A stretch of 64,000 nt of DNA from Petaurus breviceps papuanus (Eukaryota > Chordata > Mammalia > Diprotodontia > Petauridae): NCBI GenBank assembly GCA_028583685.1, contig JAMXIF010000043.1, positions 6,017,225 to 6,081,224 on the forward strand. The letters run 5' to 3'. The notes below the pieces were generated by a model. The model was not told where the DNA came from. It made no database searches and saw only the letters and a list, made by a program, of their open reading frames with translations. The position numbers and the translations under genes are program-made. This document shows positions 36,809-47,675 of this stretch, in pieces (position 1 is the stretch's first letter; each line of letters starts with the position of its first letter).

Positions 36809-37280
36809 TCTTTTAAGGGGCAGTTGGAAATACACAGGCCATCTACCACTCAGTCAAAAGTAAATCACAGTTTCATCACTACTCAGTACCCATGGAGAGG
36901 TCTTTTCATTTTGAGTTGGGGCAGGCTTTCTGCTTCCATGGCTCCTCTTCCATGGTCCCAACATCCTCCCGAATCTAACCAACTGCCACCTGAGTTCAAA
37001 GGCAGAAAGTTCCTAACTCCTTGTCCAGCTCTCCATGCTGTTCCTGCTCCACATTGGAGCTCACATTGTCCAGTCCATCTCAAATCATTCACATTCTCTG
37101 TTCCTGGGAAGACAAGGCTTAGCAAAGCCACAAGAGCACTCATACCCATTAACAGAGCCCCAATAACATTTGTACAGAATACCAACACCACAGTCATTCT
37201 TCCTCAGTCTTTGGCAGCTCCAGCGGGACCTTGGAAAAACTCAGCAGCTCTGGCTGGCCCTCAGAAGTCTTCAGCAGCTC

Positions 37281-37393
37281 CATTCTCAAAAATCAAAATC
37301 ACTTTCTCCCATTCTCAAAATCAAAATCACTTTCTCCCATTCTCAAAATCAAAATCACTTTCTCCCATTCTCAAAATCAAAATAATTTTCTCC
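37281..37393. repeat. 28-bp tandem repeat in LTR copy 4
   Basis: About four units starting cattctcaaaatcaaaatca at 37281, 37310, 37338 and 37366. Units are back to back without spacers. Confidence 0.93.
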
Positions 37394-37644
37394 ATGGAAG
37401 TTCCAGTCCAGTAGCAGCAGCCCAACCTTCAGGTGCTCATCCCAAGAAGTTCTGACTTTTCCAGCTGGGTTTTTTCCTTATATATACTATTGCTCCTCCC
37501 TGTTCAGCCCCTTCCTGTTATGTCAGCAACAGGGGTTCATACCTTCTGTTTCTTTAACAGAGGCTTAATTTGAAACTAGGTGCTAAGTACCTGTCAATTT
37601 AGCAATACAAAAGGGTCTTCAAATTTCATTACTATTACAGCCAC

Positions 37645-38225
37645 TTTCCTGCCTTTCTCAGAAAAGGGCCTTAATGCCTATTGTACTAAGAAAATAGGGG
37701 CAATTTGTCATGAAGTTTTTCTTCATACCTATTCCACATGTCAAAATCATTTTAGAGAGTCTCTCATTCTTTGCTCCTTTGTCAGAGGAAGAAGTCTACA
37801 TTCTTTATGTTAAAGTCAATTTCTATACCTACATCCTTAATCTTCTCACTTCTCTATGTCTACCTTTCACTGTCTTTGTCTCTCTGTCTTCGTTTCTCTG
37901 TCTCTCTCTGTGTATCTCCATCTTTCTGTCTCCATCTGTGTGTCTCTGTCTCTTTCTCATCTTCAATTTATACCTGTCTTTTCCCTAGTCCCCTACAAGT
38001 ATGTCCATGTTTCTCCTATGTTTAATAAATATAACAAAACAAAGCAAAGCAAACAAAAAATCCTTTCATTTATCCTTAACATACCACCCCCAATCTATCA
38101 TCTCCACTTTTTCCTACTACATTAATTCTTTAAAACCTTGATATTTGCCTTTGGATTCCACTGTTTTTAAATTATTATCTGATATATTATATGATATCTT
38201 ATCTGCCAACAAATGATTTAAGGGT
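37645..38225. other. Unassigned stretch with TCTG/TCTC-rich part
   Basis: 37855-37960 is low-complexity CT/TG. The rest continues the unassigned text left of LTR copy 4. Confidence 0.45.
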
Positions 38226-38237
38226 TAATGCTACTGA

Positions 38238-38499
38238 GGCACAGTTAGGTGGCACACTGAATGTCTAGACTATCAGGCCTAGAGACAGAAAGATTCAACT
38301 TCCTGAGTCCAAATCTAGCCCAGATATTTACTAGCTGTGTAACCCTGGGAAAGTAACTTAACTGTTTACTTCAATTTCCTTGTCAGTAAAATGAGCTGGA
38401 GAAGGAAATGGTGAACTATTCTAGTATCATTAGCAAGACAACCCCAAATGGGGTAACAAAGAATTGAATATGACTAAAAAAATCCAATGACAACAACAA
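38238..38499 (+). mobile_element. CORE-SINE with RTE-type tail and 12-bp duplication
   Basis: Head 'ggcacagttaggtggcacac', core 'gtcagtaaaatgagctggag', tail 'aagacaaccccaaatggggt' and 'aattgaatatgac', ending in caacaacaa. Flanks taatgctactga (38226-38237) and taatgccactga (38500-38511) differ at one base. Confidence 0.88.
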
Positions 38500-38664
38500 T
38501 AATGCCACTGACCTCCTTGTATCTATGATATTGCTAAACATGCCCACTTCCTGAATATTTTTACTCCCTTCACTGATATGACACTGCATTCATTTGATCT
38601 TCTTCTATCTCTTCGGCCACTTAGACATCCTCATTCATGATTGTCTTTCCAAGCTTTGCTCCAG

Positions 38665-38750
38665 CCTTTCCCTTCCCTTCCCCTCCCTTCCCTTCCCTTC
38701 CCTTCCCCTTCCCTTCCCTTCCCCTTCCTTTCCCCTCCCCTTCCCTTCCC
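38665..38750. repeat. (CCCTT)n microsatellite
   Basis: Pentamer ccctt units with small length changes. Confidence 0.95.
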
Positions 38751-38755
38751 ATCAA

Positions 38756-39075
38756 TTCTCAATGGTTAACATAACATGTTCATACTAATGACTACCAGTA
38801 TATGTACCTATTCAGAATTTTTTAAAAAAAAGTAGTGCATTTTAAGCTTAAGTAGCTTAAAAATGCATTAGGACTTTTGGAATCCCTCTATTTTTCTACC
38901 TTTCAAGCTATCTATCTATCTTTCTTTCTATGTATTCATCTTTACATATATAGAAGCATATTTGTAGACATATATGTATTGCAGACGTGTATATAAACAT
39001 AAATATCTATGTGCATTAACACATGTGTCAGTGGGTGAATATACACATGTGAATATAGCCTAAATATACATATGT
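38756..39075. other. Unassigned A+T-rich stretch
   Basis: Small ctat and atgt microsatellite patches near 38910-39060. Nothing else seen. Confidence 0.45.
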
Positions 39076-39079
39076 AAAC

Positions 39080-40545
39080 TTTATCCAAGAATTAGATTCT
39101 AAGATTTGAATGGTCCCAACAGTAAGTATTGAAATAAGAGACTCAAGAAACCACAACCATAATCACACAAGATCTCACAGATCCCAAATAAAAGGAGATC
39201 CCTGAATTAATATTGCAATAAGCAAAAGCTAAAGATTTGGTGAAGAATATCTTACCCAGTAAACTTAATTATAATGCTAAAGATATTTATAATTTCAAGA
39301 ATCCATTATAAACAAATCAGAGTTGAGTAGAAGCTTTGCAATGCAAACAAAGCAGTCAAGAGAAAAAGAAAAAAAACATCTTTTCAAAATTTCAATACCT
39401 TCAAGGATCATAGGGAGAACTAAAACAGACCAAAAAAGGAACTGATTTTATTGTTGTTATTGTTGTTGTTATATTTCTCATATTTTGCTTTGATAGTTTT
39501 AATAGAATGAAGGAGAAAGAAAATATAAAAGAGTATAAAAGAAAAAGGAAGAAGAAACTTACTATCAGAGATCATAATGGTACATGAGAGAAGAATATGC
39601 AGATAAGGGAACTGGGATTGGGGAAGGAAAGCACCACAAGGGCACCACAAAGCACCACCATCATCATATTCTGATCTAAAATAGACAAAGTGAATACAAT
39701 CACTTATAAATTCACACTTGAAACCAGTTTTGTGTACAGCTCCAATAAATATGATTGCAAAATAGGCTGGAAGGAAGAAGATAAGTAAAGTAAATGTCAG
39801 AGTGGCATCAGTAAAAAAAAACCCAGCAACATAGAGGATGGCATATGAAGGAAGGGAATATAAACAAAACAAAATGAATAAAAACCCATTTTCAGATCAT
39901 GAGTCAAGGGGAGGAGGACAGTGGAGAGCAGAAACAGATCACAGTGATTATAGATCACTACTGTTAAGTACTCTGCTCACACCAGCTTCTTTGTATAGTG
40001 AAGGTGAAAAATATTAAGATGTTGTTTAGTCATTTCAGTCATTTCTAATTCTCCATGATCCTGTTTTGGGGTTTTCTTGGCAAAGATACTGGAGTGTTTT
40101 GTCATTTTACAGATAAGGAACTGTGGCAAACAGGGTTAAGTGACTTGTACAGGGTCACATAACTACTAAGTATTTGAGTCTGGATGTGAACTCATGAAGA
40201 CAAGTCTTCCCTAATTCCAAGCCCAATGCTTGAATAACAGTCATAATCAGAAATCTGAAGATTTTGCATTTGCTCATAATATGGAAAAAGATAATAAATG
40301 GATTAGAAAGCAGAACCTAACAACGTCATTTACCAAAAACTCACTTGAAACAAAAATTTTCACAAGTTAAAATAAAGTACTCGAAAAGACTTTATTACAT
40401 TTCAGGTAAACTCACAAAGCAGGACATGGTCGTCATAGTGTTAGACAAAGGTATAACAAAAATATATAAAATTTAATTAGGAAAAAGAAGTCAGCATTAT
40501 TTTAAAAAGAATTATAGCATAGATAATAAATCAATTTCAATACTG
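39080..40545 (+). mobile_element. L1 fragment: ORF1 end to endonuclease start
   Basis: 39090-39420 carries decayed ORF1 C-terminal text ('cttacccagtaaacttaatt', 'caaatcagagttgagtagaa'). 40250-40540 carries the endonuclease start ('actcacttgaaacaaaaatt', as in 30340). A SINE interrupts it at 40018. The 150-codon minus-strand frame at 39420-39872 is antisense to the spacer and not a gene. Confidence 0.65.
40018..40245 (-). mobile_element. CORE-SINE with RTE-type tail, inserted in L1
   Basis: 'ttagtcatttcagtcatttc', 'ttttggggttttcttggcaa', 'acagggttaagtgacttgta' and 'cacataactactaagtattt' in reversed SINE order. The head is partly lost. Confidence 0.83.
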
Positions 40546-40729
40546 TGTGCATATGTGTACACATATAGCGGATAACATAGCAACTTCTTAACCTTAGATC
40601 AATTTACTTATTTTTTAATTCATTATTTTTAAAAAGAATTTCAACATTCCTTTCATCTTACATTTTGAGCAATATTATATCCCTCCCTCTAATTACTAAG
40701 AGGGTAAGAATGATGATATCAGTAATGCA

Positions 40730-43700
40730 TGTAAAATTTATATAAAATATATTTTATTTTCATATTAGTTGAATTTGAAAACAGCAAGAAAAATAAAGAA
40801 AATAAGAAAATTATGCTTCAATTTGCACTGAGAATTCATTAGTTCTCTTTTTCTCTATGGAAGTGGATGGTATTTTTACATCAAGAATCTTTGGGAATTT
40901 TCTTGGGTTATTTCATTGATCAGAATAGCTAAGTCTTTCACAGTTGATCATCATTACAACATTGCTATTGCTGTGTACAATGATGCCCCAGTTCTTCTCA
41001 CATCATTTTGCATTGGTTCATATGGGACTTGACATATTTTTCTTTCTGAAATTGTCCCCCTCATCATATCTGATATCATAGCAGCACTCTATCACAATCA
41101 TATGCCACAACTTGTTCAGCCATTCCTCAATCAATGAATGTCCCATCAATTTCCAATTCTTTGCTAGATCAAAAAGAGCTGCTATAAATATTTTTGTACA
41201 TAGAGCTCTTTTTTTTCTTTTTATTTGATCTCTTAGTGTTACAGACATAGTAGCGTTCTTGCTGGGTCAATGGGCATGCACAGTTTCCTAGTCCTTTGGA
41301 CATAATTCCAAATTGTTTTCTACAGTGATTGAACCACTATTCCACCAGAAATTCCTTAATGTACTGTAATGTAATACCAAGCAAAGGCAACTTCCCAGGT
41401 TCAAAATACCAGCATAGGTGCTCTCTATTTTATTCAGTAACAAACCCAGAACAGAGAAGATCAAAACATGACATCATTCAAAATACAGTATTTACTAAGT
41501 ATGATTAAATAATCTCCAAGTACTACCCCACCCCAGGACCTTCCAATCATTCAATCAATTACAAAGTCTCTGTTCTAAATACTTCTCCACCCCTAGGCTA
41601 TACCTTAATTAAGTCCACCACAAAGCCCCTCTTCTCAAATGGAGATTAGTTTCCAAACATAAGGTCAAAAGTTCCCCACCCCTGGATCACAATTGAATCT
41701 ACCCCAGAGTTACATCAAGTTTAAACATAGCACTTAATACCCAAATGGAGGTCTTTTCTTCATCTTGACACTAGGCAAGTTCTCAGCAATCTTAGTTCCT
41801 GGGGAGACAAGGCTTAGCAAAGCCACAAGATACATTGCCAGTCCCTTCATGAATTTATCCTCTGTCTGTAGAACAGTCCTAGAACCCCTGAACACATTAG
41901 CAAAGCCCTCTCCCAGGATTTCTGTAAACATACAACAAGAAAATCCTTCTTCAGGGCTTCTGAACCAACAGAAAGGCTCCCAGACCCCTGCAACAACAGC
42001 ACTGTCCCTCACCAGTGGACAGTATTCACTCTCTGTCTGCAGGACAGTCTCAGGGCTTCTTAACCAAATGCCAGGTTCCAGGACTTCTTCAACAAAAGGA
42101 CAGTCTTTCACCAGTGGACAAATCTGGCAAAATAACATCAAAACAGACAGACAAAGTACCAGCAAAACAGCCATGTCTCCTCAGTCCTTGGCAGCTCAGG
42201 GGGCAGGTCTCAAAAGTCCAAGGCAATTCAAAGCAGCCACCAGCAATTCTCTTAGTCTCTCTCTCTCCACGAGGTGCTGCTTCCAAAAAGATCTTCCGCC
42301 TCTCTCCTGTCTCTCCAAATCTACCTCACCAGCTCCTCCCACTTCAGGACTTTCTTTTCACATCAACAAGCCCATCCCATAGGTGGGATTAACAAACTCT
42401 GGGTTTTAATACAATCAATTTGAAAACCAAGCCAATACAGGGGAATCTTTAATTGCCATTACTATCACATGTACATATTTTTCCCCTCTTCTTTTCCAGT
42501 ATTTGTCATTTCTGGTAGGGGTGCTGTGGTACCTCAGAGTTGCTTTAATTTCCATTTCTCTAATAAACAGTGATTTAGAGCATCTTTTTCGTATGACTTT
42601 GACATATGAAGGCTTTGATTTTTTCTTAAAACTGCTTGTTTATATCCTTTGACCATTTATCAATTGGCGAATGGCACTTAATTTTATAAAATTGACTCAG
42701 TTCTATACTCAGTATAAATTTGAGAAATGAGGCCTATATCAGAAAAATTGCTGTAAAAATTTCTATGACTTCATTGTAATTAAAATTAAATTGTAATTAA
42801 ACCTTTTAGCAAAATTTAGTTTCCAAATATATCTTTTAACTAAGCCTATTTTTAGTTTTCATTTGTTTGAGATCGTGATTGCTATCTCAGCCACTTTTGC
42901 TCTAGCTGAAGCATATTAGATTCTGCTCCAGTTTTTTTTTTTATATCTATATGCATGTCTTTCTGTTTCAAGTATGTATCTTATAAATAACATACTGTTG
43001 GATTCTTGTTCCTAATCCATTTTGCCAAATGCTTTAATTTTATGGGAAAACTCATACCATTCACATTCAGTTATGATTACTACCTGTATTTACCTCCATC
43101 CCAATATTTTTAGTTTCTTCCTTTCTCTCTCTTTTTATCCTGTACCTCCTCAAAAATCTATTTTGCTTCTAACCATTCCCACCCTTAATCTGCCCGCCAC
43201 TTTACCATCCCCACCCTTTTTCTATTCCTTTCCTCTCTTATTTCCCTACTAGTTAAGTTAAGTTTCTTTGAACCAGTCCTGATAAGAGTGAGGTTCAAGC
43301 ACTGCCTACCAACACACATACCCCATTTTCCCCTGGATTTTAAAAGCTCTTCCTTGGGAGCCTCTTTAATGTGAGAAAATTTTACCTACTTTACCTCTCC
43401 CATCATCTTCCTCCTAGTGCATGCTTCTTTCTAAACTTTTAATTATTTTTGGAGATCATTCCAATACAATGGGCTCACAACATTGCCCTTTGCCTATGTA
43501 AACTCCTTTTAACTGTACTAGGAACTACATGTACCAGCTTCCCATATAGGAAAATAAATAATTTAACTTTATTGCATTCCTCATGATTACTCTATCATGT
43601 TTCATTTTTCTTTGATTATTGTTTTGTCCTCCAACATAGTTAAAAATATCTACTTTTACTTCCTTGCCATTTATTATTTGTCTCTTCTGGGCTTTAGTAC

Positions 43701-43803
43701 TCCTGAGATATTTTTTTGCAGGACCATTCTACTGGGTTCTGTTTGGGCTCTATGTGTCCCTGTTTGTCAATAATTTATTTGAGGATCTATAATTTCACTT
43801 GTT
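40730..43803 (-). mobile_element. L1, internally deleted, interrupted by LTR copy 5
   Basis: Left part (40730-41359): antisense L1 3' region with 'ccacaacttgttcagccatt' and 'cttgctgggtcaatgggcat'. Right part (42470-43803): continues with 'gtggtacctcagagttgctt', 'tatcctttgaccatttatca', then at about 42850-43000 moves to antisense endonuclease text ('gctgaagcatattagattct', 'tctttctgtttcaagtatgt'). The reverse transcriptase region is missing. The LTR between the parts divides the L1 cleanly. Confidence 0.8.
41365..42469 (-). mobile_element. Solo LTR, copy 5, inserted in an L1
   Basis: Ends TGTAATGTAATACC (plus strand) and ATTACTATCACA. The flanks tgtac at 41360-41364 and tgtac at 42470-42474 are identical, a 5-bp duplication as for copy 4. 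It contains a 99-bp internal duplication (landmarks cagggcttct near 41952 and 42051). A sense-strand open frame of 146 codons lies at 41734-42174; it resembles no protein known to me. No internal genes. Fossil. Confidence 0.92.
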
Positions 43804-45230
43804 TTAAAGCCAAGCACAAACAGGTCTCCTAGGACTTCTGTTGGGAATAACTTTAAGGTTCTAATCACATAGTATAGTAAACTCTCTATTTATTCAACAG
43901 CAAAACATTCACAGAAAACAAAGTACAACATTCACAATGACATAACATAACAACTTATTACTAAAATGGCCACATACTCTTAAACAAAAGATATCATTCA
44001 GTAAGTCCTTAACTCAATCATCCTTAAGGAGCAATTATCCTTAAGGGTACAAACTACAAAATACAAAGGTCTCCCACCCAGAGGTCACATTGTCTTTATC
44101 TTGTCAGCCAGAAAGTCTTCTTTCATCTTGATTGGAGACTGACTTTCAATCATCCTTAACTCAATCATTCTTTAGGATCCAATCATCCTTAAGGGGTACA
44201 AAGTACAAAGGTTTCCCACCCCTAGGTCTCATTAATTTAATCTTATCAGCCAGCACTAAGTACCCAAGTGAAGGTCTTTTCATCCCAAACTTCATGGTTC
44301 CTCTTCCATGCTCCCAGCTCTTGCCTGAATTCACCCAACTGTCACCTCTATTCATAGGTAGGCAGCTCCCAGCTCCTAGTCTAGCTCCCCACATCAATCT
44401 TAACAGAGTTACAACAATACTCACACACATTGCCAGCACTATCATCTCAATTCACTTTCTGCCTGTGAAATCAAGTCAATACACAGGATACTTTGGTCTG
44501 ACAAAGTAACACAATTCAACAGGCAGAATGCTTCTGTCTAACAAAATAGCACAATCACAAGTCAACAGAGTGCTTCTGTCTGACAAAGTATACAAATCAA
44601 CATACAGAATACTTCTATCTGATAAAGTAACACAAACACAAATCAACACAGACAGAACAGACTGCCTACACCACAAGTGCTCTCCCTCTCAGTTGTGCTC
44701 AGTCCTAGCTCATGCTCAAGCTTTTATATCATCAATGCCTTTCTGTTTGCCCTTACTCTTACCTCCTTTCTTTTCCAGTATTTTGCAAGTTCCTCCCACT
44801 GTGGGTTTCACAGGTTCTGTTTCTTTTTTTTTAAAGCAATTGGGGTTAAGTAACTTCCTCAAGGTTACATGGCCAGTTATTTTTGTGTGGGTACTGAGTA
44901 TCTGAGGCTGGAACCGATCCTGGGTCTCCCGACGCCGGGGCCGACGCTCTTACTCACTGCGCCACCTGGCTGCCCCAAAGCAATTGGGGTTATGTAACTT
45001 GCTCAAGGTTACACAGCCAGTTATTTTGTGTGGTATTAAGTATCTGAGGCCAGAACCAATCCCAGGTCTCCCAACTCAGGGGCCAGCGCTCTTACTCACT
45101 GTGCCACCTGGCCGAGCCCACAGGTTCTGTTTCTAACAAAGACTTGGTATAAGGTGAGGCTCAAAGGCACTTGAAGAGCTGAAACAAGGAGCTAAGTACC
45201 ATTTTGCTTGCCATTACTCGGGTAGTTACT
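43804..45230 (-). mobile_element. Solo LTR, copy 6, carrying a dimeric SINE
   Basis: Opens with the family 3' end 'aaagccaagcacaaacaggt' and 'tagtaaactctctatttatt' on the plus strand, and closes near 45210-45230 with 'gccattactcgg'. Without the SINE insert (44824-45118) its length is close to that of the other copies. The exact ends and duplication are unclear. No internal genes. Fossil. Confidence 0.8.
44824..45118 (-). mobile_element. Dimeric tRNA-headed SINE with 15-bp perfect duplication
   Basis: Two head-to-tail monomers, 44824-44976 and 44977-45118, both reversed, each with 'agcaattggggtta', 'ggttacacagccagttattt' type middle and a head ending 'cgccacctggctgcccc' type. Only the left one has an A tail (poly-T here). 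One pair of flanks, cacaggttctgtttc at 44809-44823 and 45119-45133, encloses both, so the dimer entered as one unit. The target is LTR copy 6. Confidence 0.93.
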
Positions 45231-46044
45231 AGCTCAAGTAGCAAAGATCACAACCCCTCTCCAACTTAGTTTATGGTCTTCAAGAGTTGCAGTGGCTAAA
45301 AAAAACCATGACCTTAGAATCATCCTGGTGGAGCCTCTTTAAACTGAGCTGTTCTCAGGCAGTAGACATCTTTGGTCCCAAACCTGAAAGCTTGCCAATT
45401 TGTGAGTACCTTCTAGAGCATTGGTTCCACTGGAATACACTGGCTTAAAGAATTCAAGGTTACTCCCATTGCATCATGAAATATCAGATTAAGACTTTAG
45501 AGGGTAATGAATTTCTTTAACCTTTCTGAATAGGGGCTATAATGTTTCTGGAATCTTGGATTGAAACTCAGGAATAAGAGTCTCCAACTCAATTGACACA
45601 TTGATTGGAAGTCAGGCTAGAACGATAGGTCTGTTGAACCTATGTAGTTGAGGTATTTGTTCCTAGTCAACAAATAATATTCTCAAGTTCTGTATCTTTA
45701 ATATACTAAGTCTACTTGGTATATGAGATTGTCTTTATATCTCAAAATCTTATTAGAAGTCTCATAACATTAGCTCTATTTTTGACTCCCTATTTCAACA
45801 TTTATCTCTATCTTGTAATATTGTAATCTTAAGTCAATTGCAAATCAATAGAAAACTGAGTGCCACCTTTTTATGTTATGTTAATCAATGAAGAAGCTAA
45901 CAGTGTTGATTCATTGAACGATTTGATTGACTCCAAAGAAGATATGATAATGAATTGTATTTGCTGTTTTTCTCACTTATTATTGTATCATAACTATAGT
46001 ATGAGACAATGGGTTTAATTAAACCCTTCATGTCCTTTTCTTTG
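45231..46044. other. Unassigned non-coding stretch
   Basis: No named repeat or gene recognised. Confidence 0.45.
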
Positions 46045-46150
46045 GAAAATGAAATGGTGAACCACTCCAAGTATCTTTGCCAAGAAAACCTCAAACAGGG
46101 TCATGAAGTGCCAGACATGAGGACATGAGTGAAAATGACTGAACAACAGT
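46045..46150 (+). repeat. RTE-tailed SINE, 3' fragment
   Basis: 'aatggtgaaccactccaagt', 'atctttgccaagaaaacctc' and 'gaaaatgactgaacaacag' are the forward tail of the SINE type seen at 35225. The head is missing. Confidence 0.75.
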
Positions 46151-47299
46151 CTTATTTTTTTTTTATTTTGAGGTTGATGGTAATGATGCTTATTATAAAT
46201 GTTTGTATTAATAACGAGACATTTTTTGAGGTTTACATGGGTTGATAACAAGAACAATTTGATTGGATCCATATTATTTCATTTGCATCAAGGAATTTGA
46301 ATTATTGGGGAGGAAATGGAGATGTCAGACCTGGTTCTGAAGTCTCTCAGGGTGGAATGGATGTCCAGGATCATGGAATTATTAACAGTGTCAATAAGTA
46401 GAGGCAGGCAAATATTAAGGATTAATATTAGATAAGGGGGAAAACAGGATGTACTTAAGCTGTGAAGAAAGGAAGGTCTTTTGATCATAACTGAGTGAAC
46501 AAACCAATCACAGGTGAGTGTAACATCCATGATGTATAAGGATGGTGGCATCCCAAATCCAAGGGGAAAAAAACATTGTAAGCTAGCAGATATGCAATCT
46601 TCAAAGTAAAGAAATAAATAACGAAACATTTTGAGAAACATCAATTAGTATACTATAAAAAGAGACTTATCAAGAGAGGATCAGGGACCAATGTAAAGAG
46701 GTCAGCCATCAAGATTTAATATTCTGGAAGGGACTTTAGGAGATGCATTCATGCATTACAAGTAAGAAAGGAACTTAATATGAAGATCACATCTGGCTCA
46801 CTCCAGCAACTTTTATCTAATTCTTGTGCAAGAAGGAATCATTCTTTGTATTTGAAGGCATGGAGTTTGAAGGGGAAATGAGACAATTCCAATAGCATAG
46901 CCAAAGATACTTTCCGTATCTCTCTGTCAAGTCAATGACTTTAATGAAGACATGAAGGCAATCTTATCTAATTTGTGGGTGAGCAAAAAATGAAAAGGGT
47001 ACTTAATGTGATAGATATTAGAAATATGGTTCACAACTCTTTGTAGAAACTGGAATAATGTAATAAAATAAAAAAGCATGAAAATGAGCTTGAATAAAGC
47101 TAACTTTTTGTATTTTGGTTCACAACTCATTTATACAAGAATAAAATGGGGAACATCATATATGACATCATGTCATATAAAAAAGACATGAGCATTTTAG
47201 TTGATAAGAAGCACCATAAGAGCCAATATTTTGAGAAGTATAGTAGAAACTGTAGTCAAAAGTTTCATTGCTTATTCTGTTTAGCCCAGATGTAGAGCA
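46151..47299. other. Unassigned non-coding stretch
   Basis: No gene or named repeat recognised. Minus-strand frames of up to 118 codons carry no family features. Confidence 0.45.
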
Positions 47300-47390
47300 G
47301 GGCTTCATAAACTTTTTCCACTCATGATCCCTTAAGCACTTCTTAAACTGTGGGTCGCAGTTTCAACATGCAGTTTAAGAAGTGCTGAAG
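47300..47390. repeat. hAT-like relic
   Basis: 'cagggcttcataaacttttt' opposite 'ttcttaaactgtgggtcgca' recalls Charlie-type ends. Too short to be certain. Confidence 0.4.
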
Positions 47391-47675
47391 AATATTATGT
47401 TAAGTTCTGTAAACTACATTAACAGTGAATTTAGTTATTTGAATTGTATTCAGAACAAACTGACAAAGCTACTATGGATTCAGGAGGGGGAAAGTTCATA
47501 TAGGGAATGATTGAGGGATTAATAAAGAAAATTATGAGGAAGAAGTATACATTTAATTTATGAAATAATAAACATTTTCATAACAGTAGAATTTTTAAAA
47601 CGATGATTGTACATGTAACTGCAAATCTATTATGTACAACTTGCTATTCCTTTTAAATATATAATAAAGTTATGA
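47391..47675. other. Unassigned non-coding stretch
   Basis: A+T-rich, nothing recognised. Confidence 0.4.

Larger units (their letters stand above)
36376..37639 (-). mobile_element. Solo LTR, copy 4, with perfect 5-bp duplication
   Basis: Ends are TGTAGAG (plus strand, 36376) and ATTACTATTACA (ending 37639), i.e. TG...CA on the minus strand. The flanks gccac at 36371-36375 and gccac at 37640-37644 are identical. A TATA-like ccttatatata lies near 37476. It is the longest copy because of two internal tandem expansions. No internal genes. The 196-codon antisense frame over it has no recognisable domain. Fossil. Confidence 0.92.

Noticed and set aside
37281-37393. CRISPR-like array of 28-bp repeats
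   Set aside because: The units are back to back with no spacers and lie in a vertebrate LTR. It is a tandem repeat.
36824-37414. 196-codon plus-strand open frame
   Set aside because: It lies antisense in LTR copy 4 and its end is made by the 28-bp tandem repeat. It is not a gene.
39420-39872. 150-codon minus-strand frame with hydrophobic stretches
   Set aside because: It is antisense to the spacer between ORF1 and ORF2 of an L1. Phe, Leu and Ile richness follows from A+T bias.
41765-42382. 205-codon plus-strand open frame
   Set aside because: It is antisense to LTR copy 5, rich in Ser, Pro and Thr through base bias, and has no recognisable domain.
41365-45230. LTR copies 5 and 6 as the two ends of one provirus
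   Set aside because: They are in the same orientation, but the DNA between them is L1, not retroviral, and copy 5 has its own matching 5-bp flanks.
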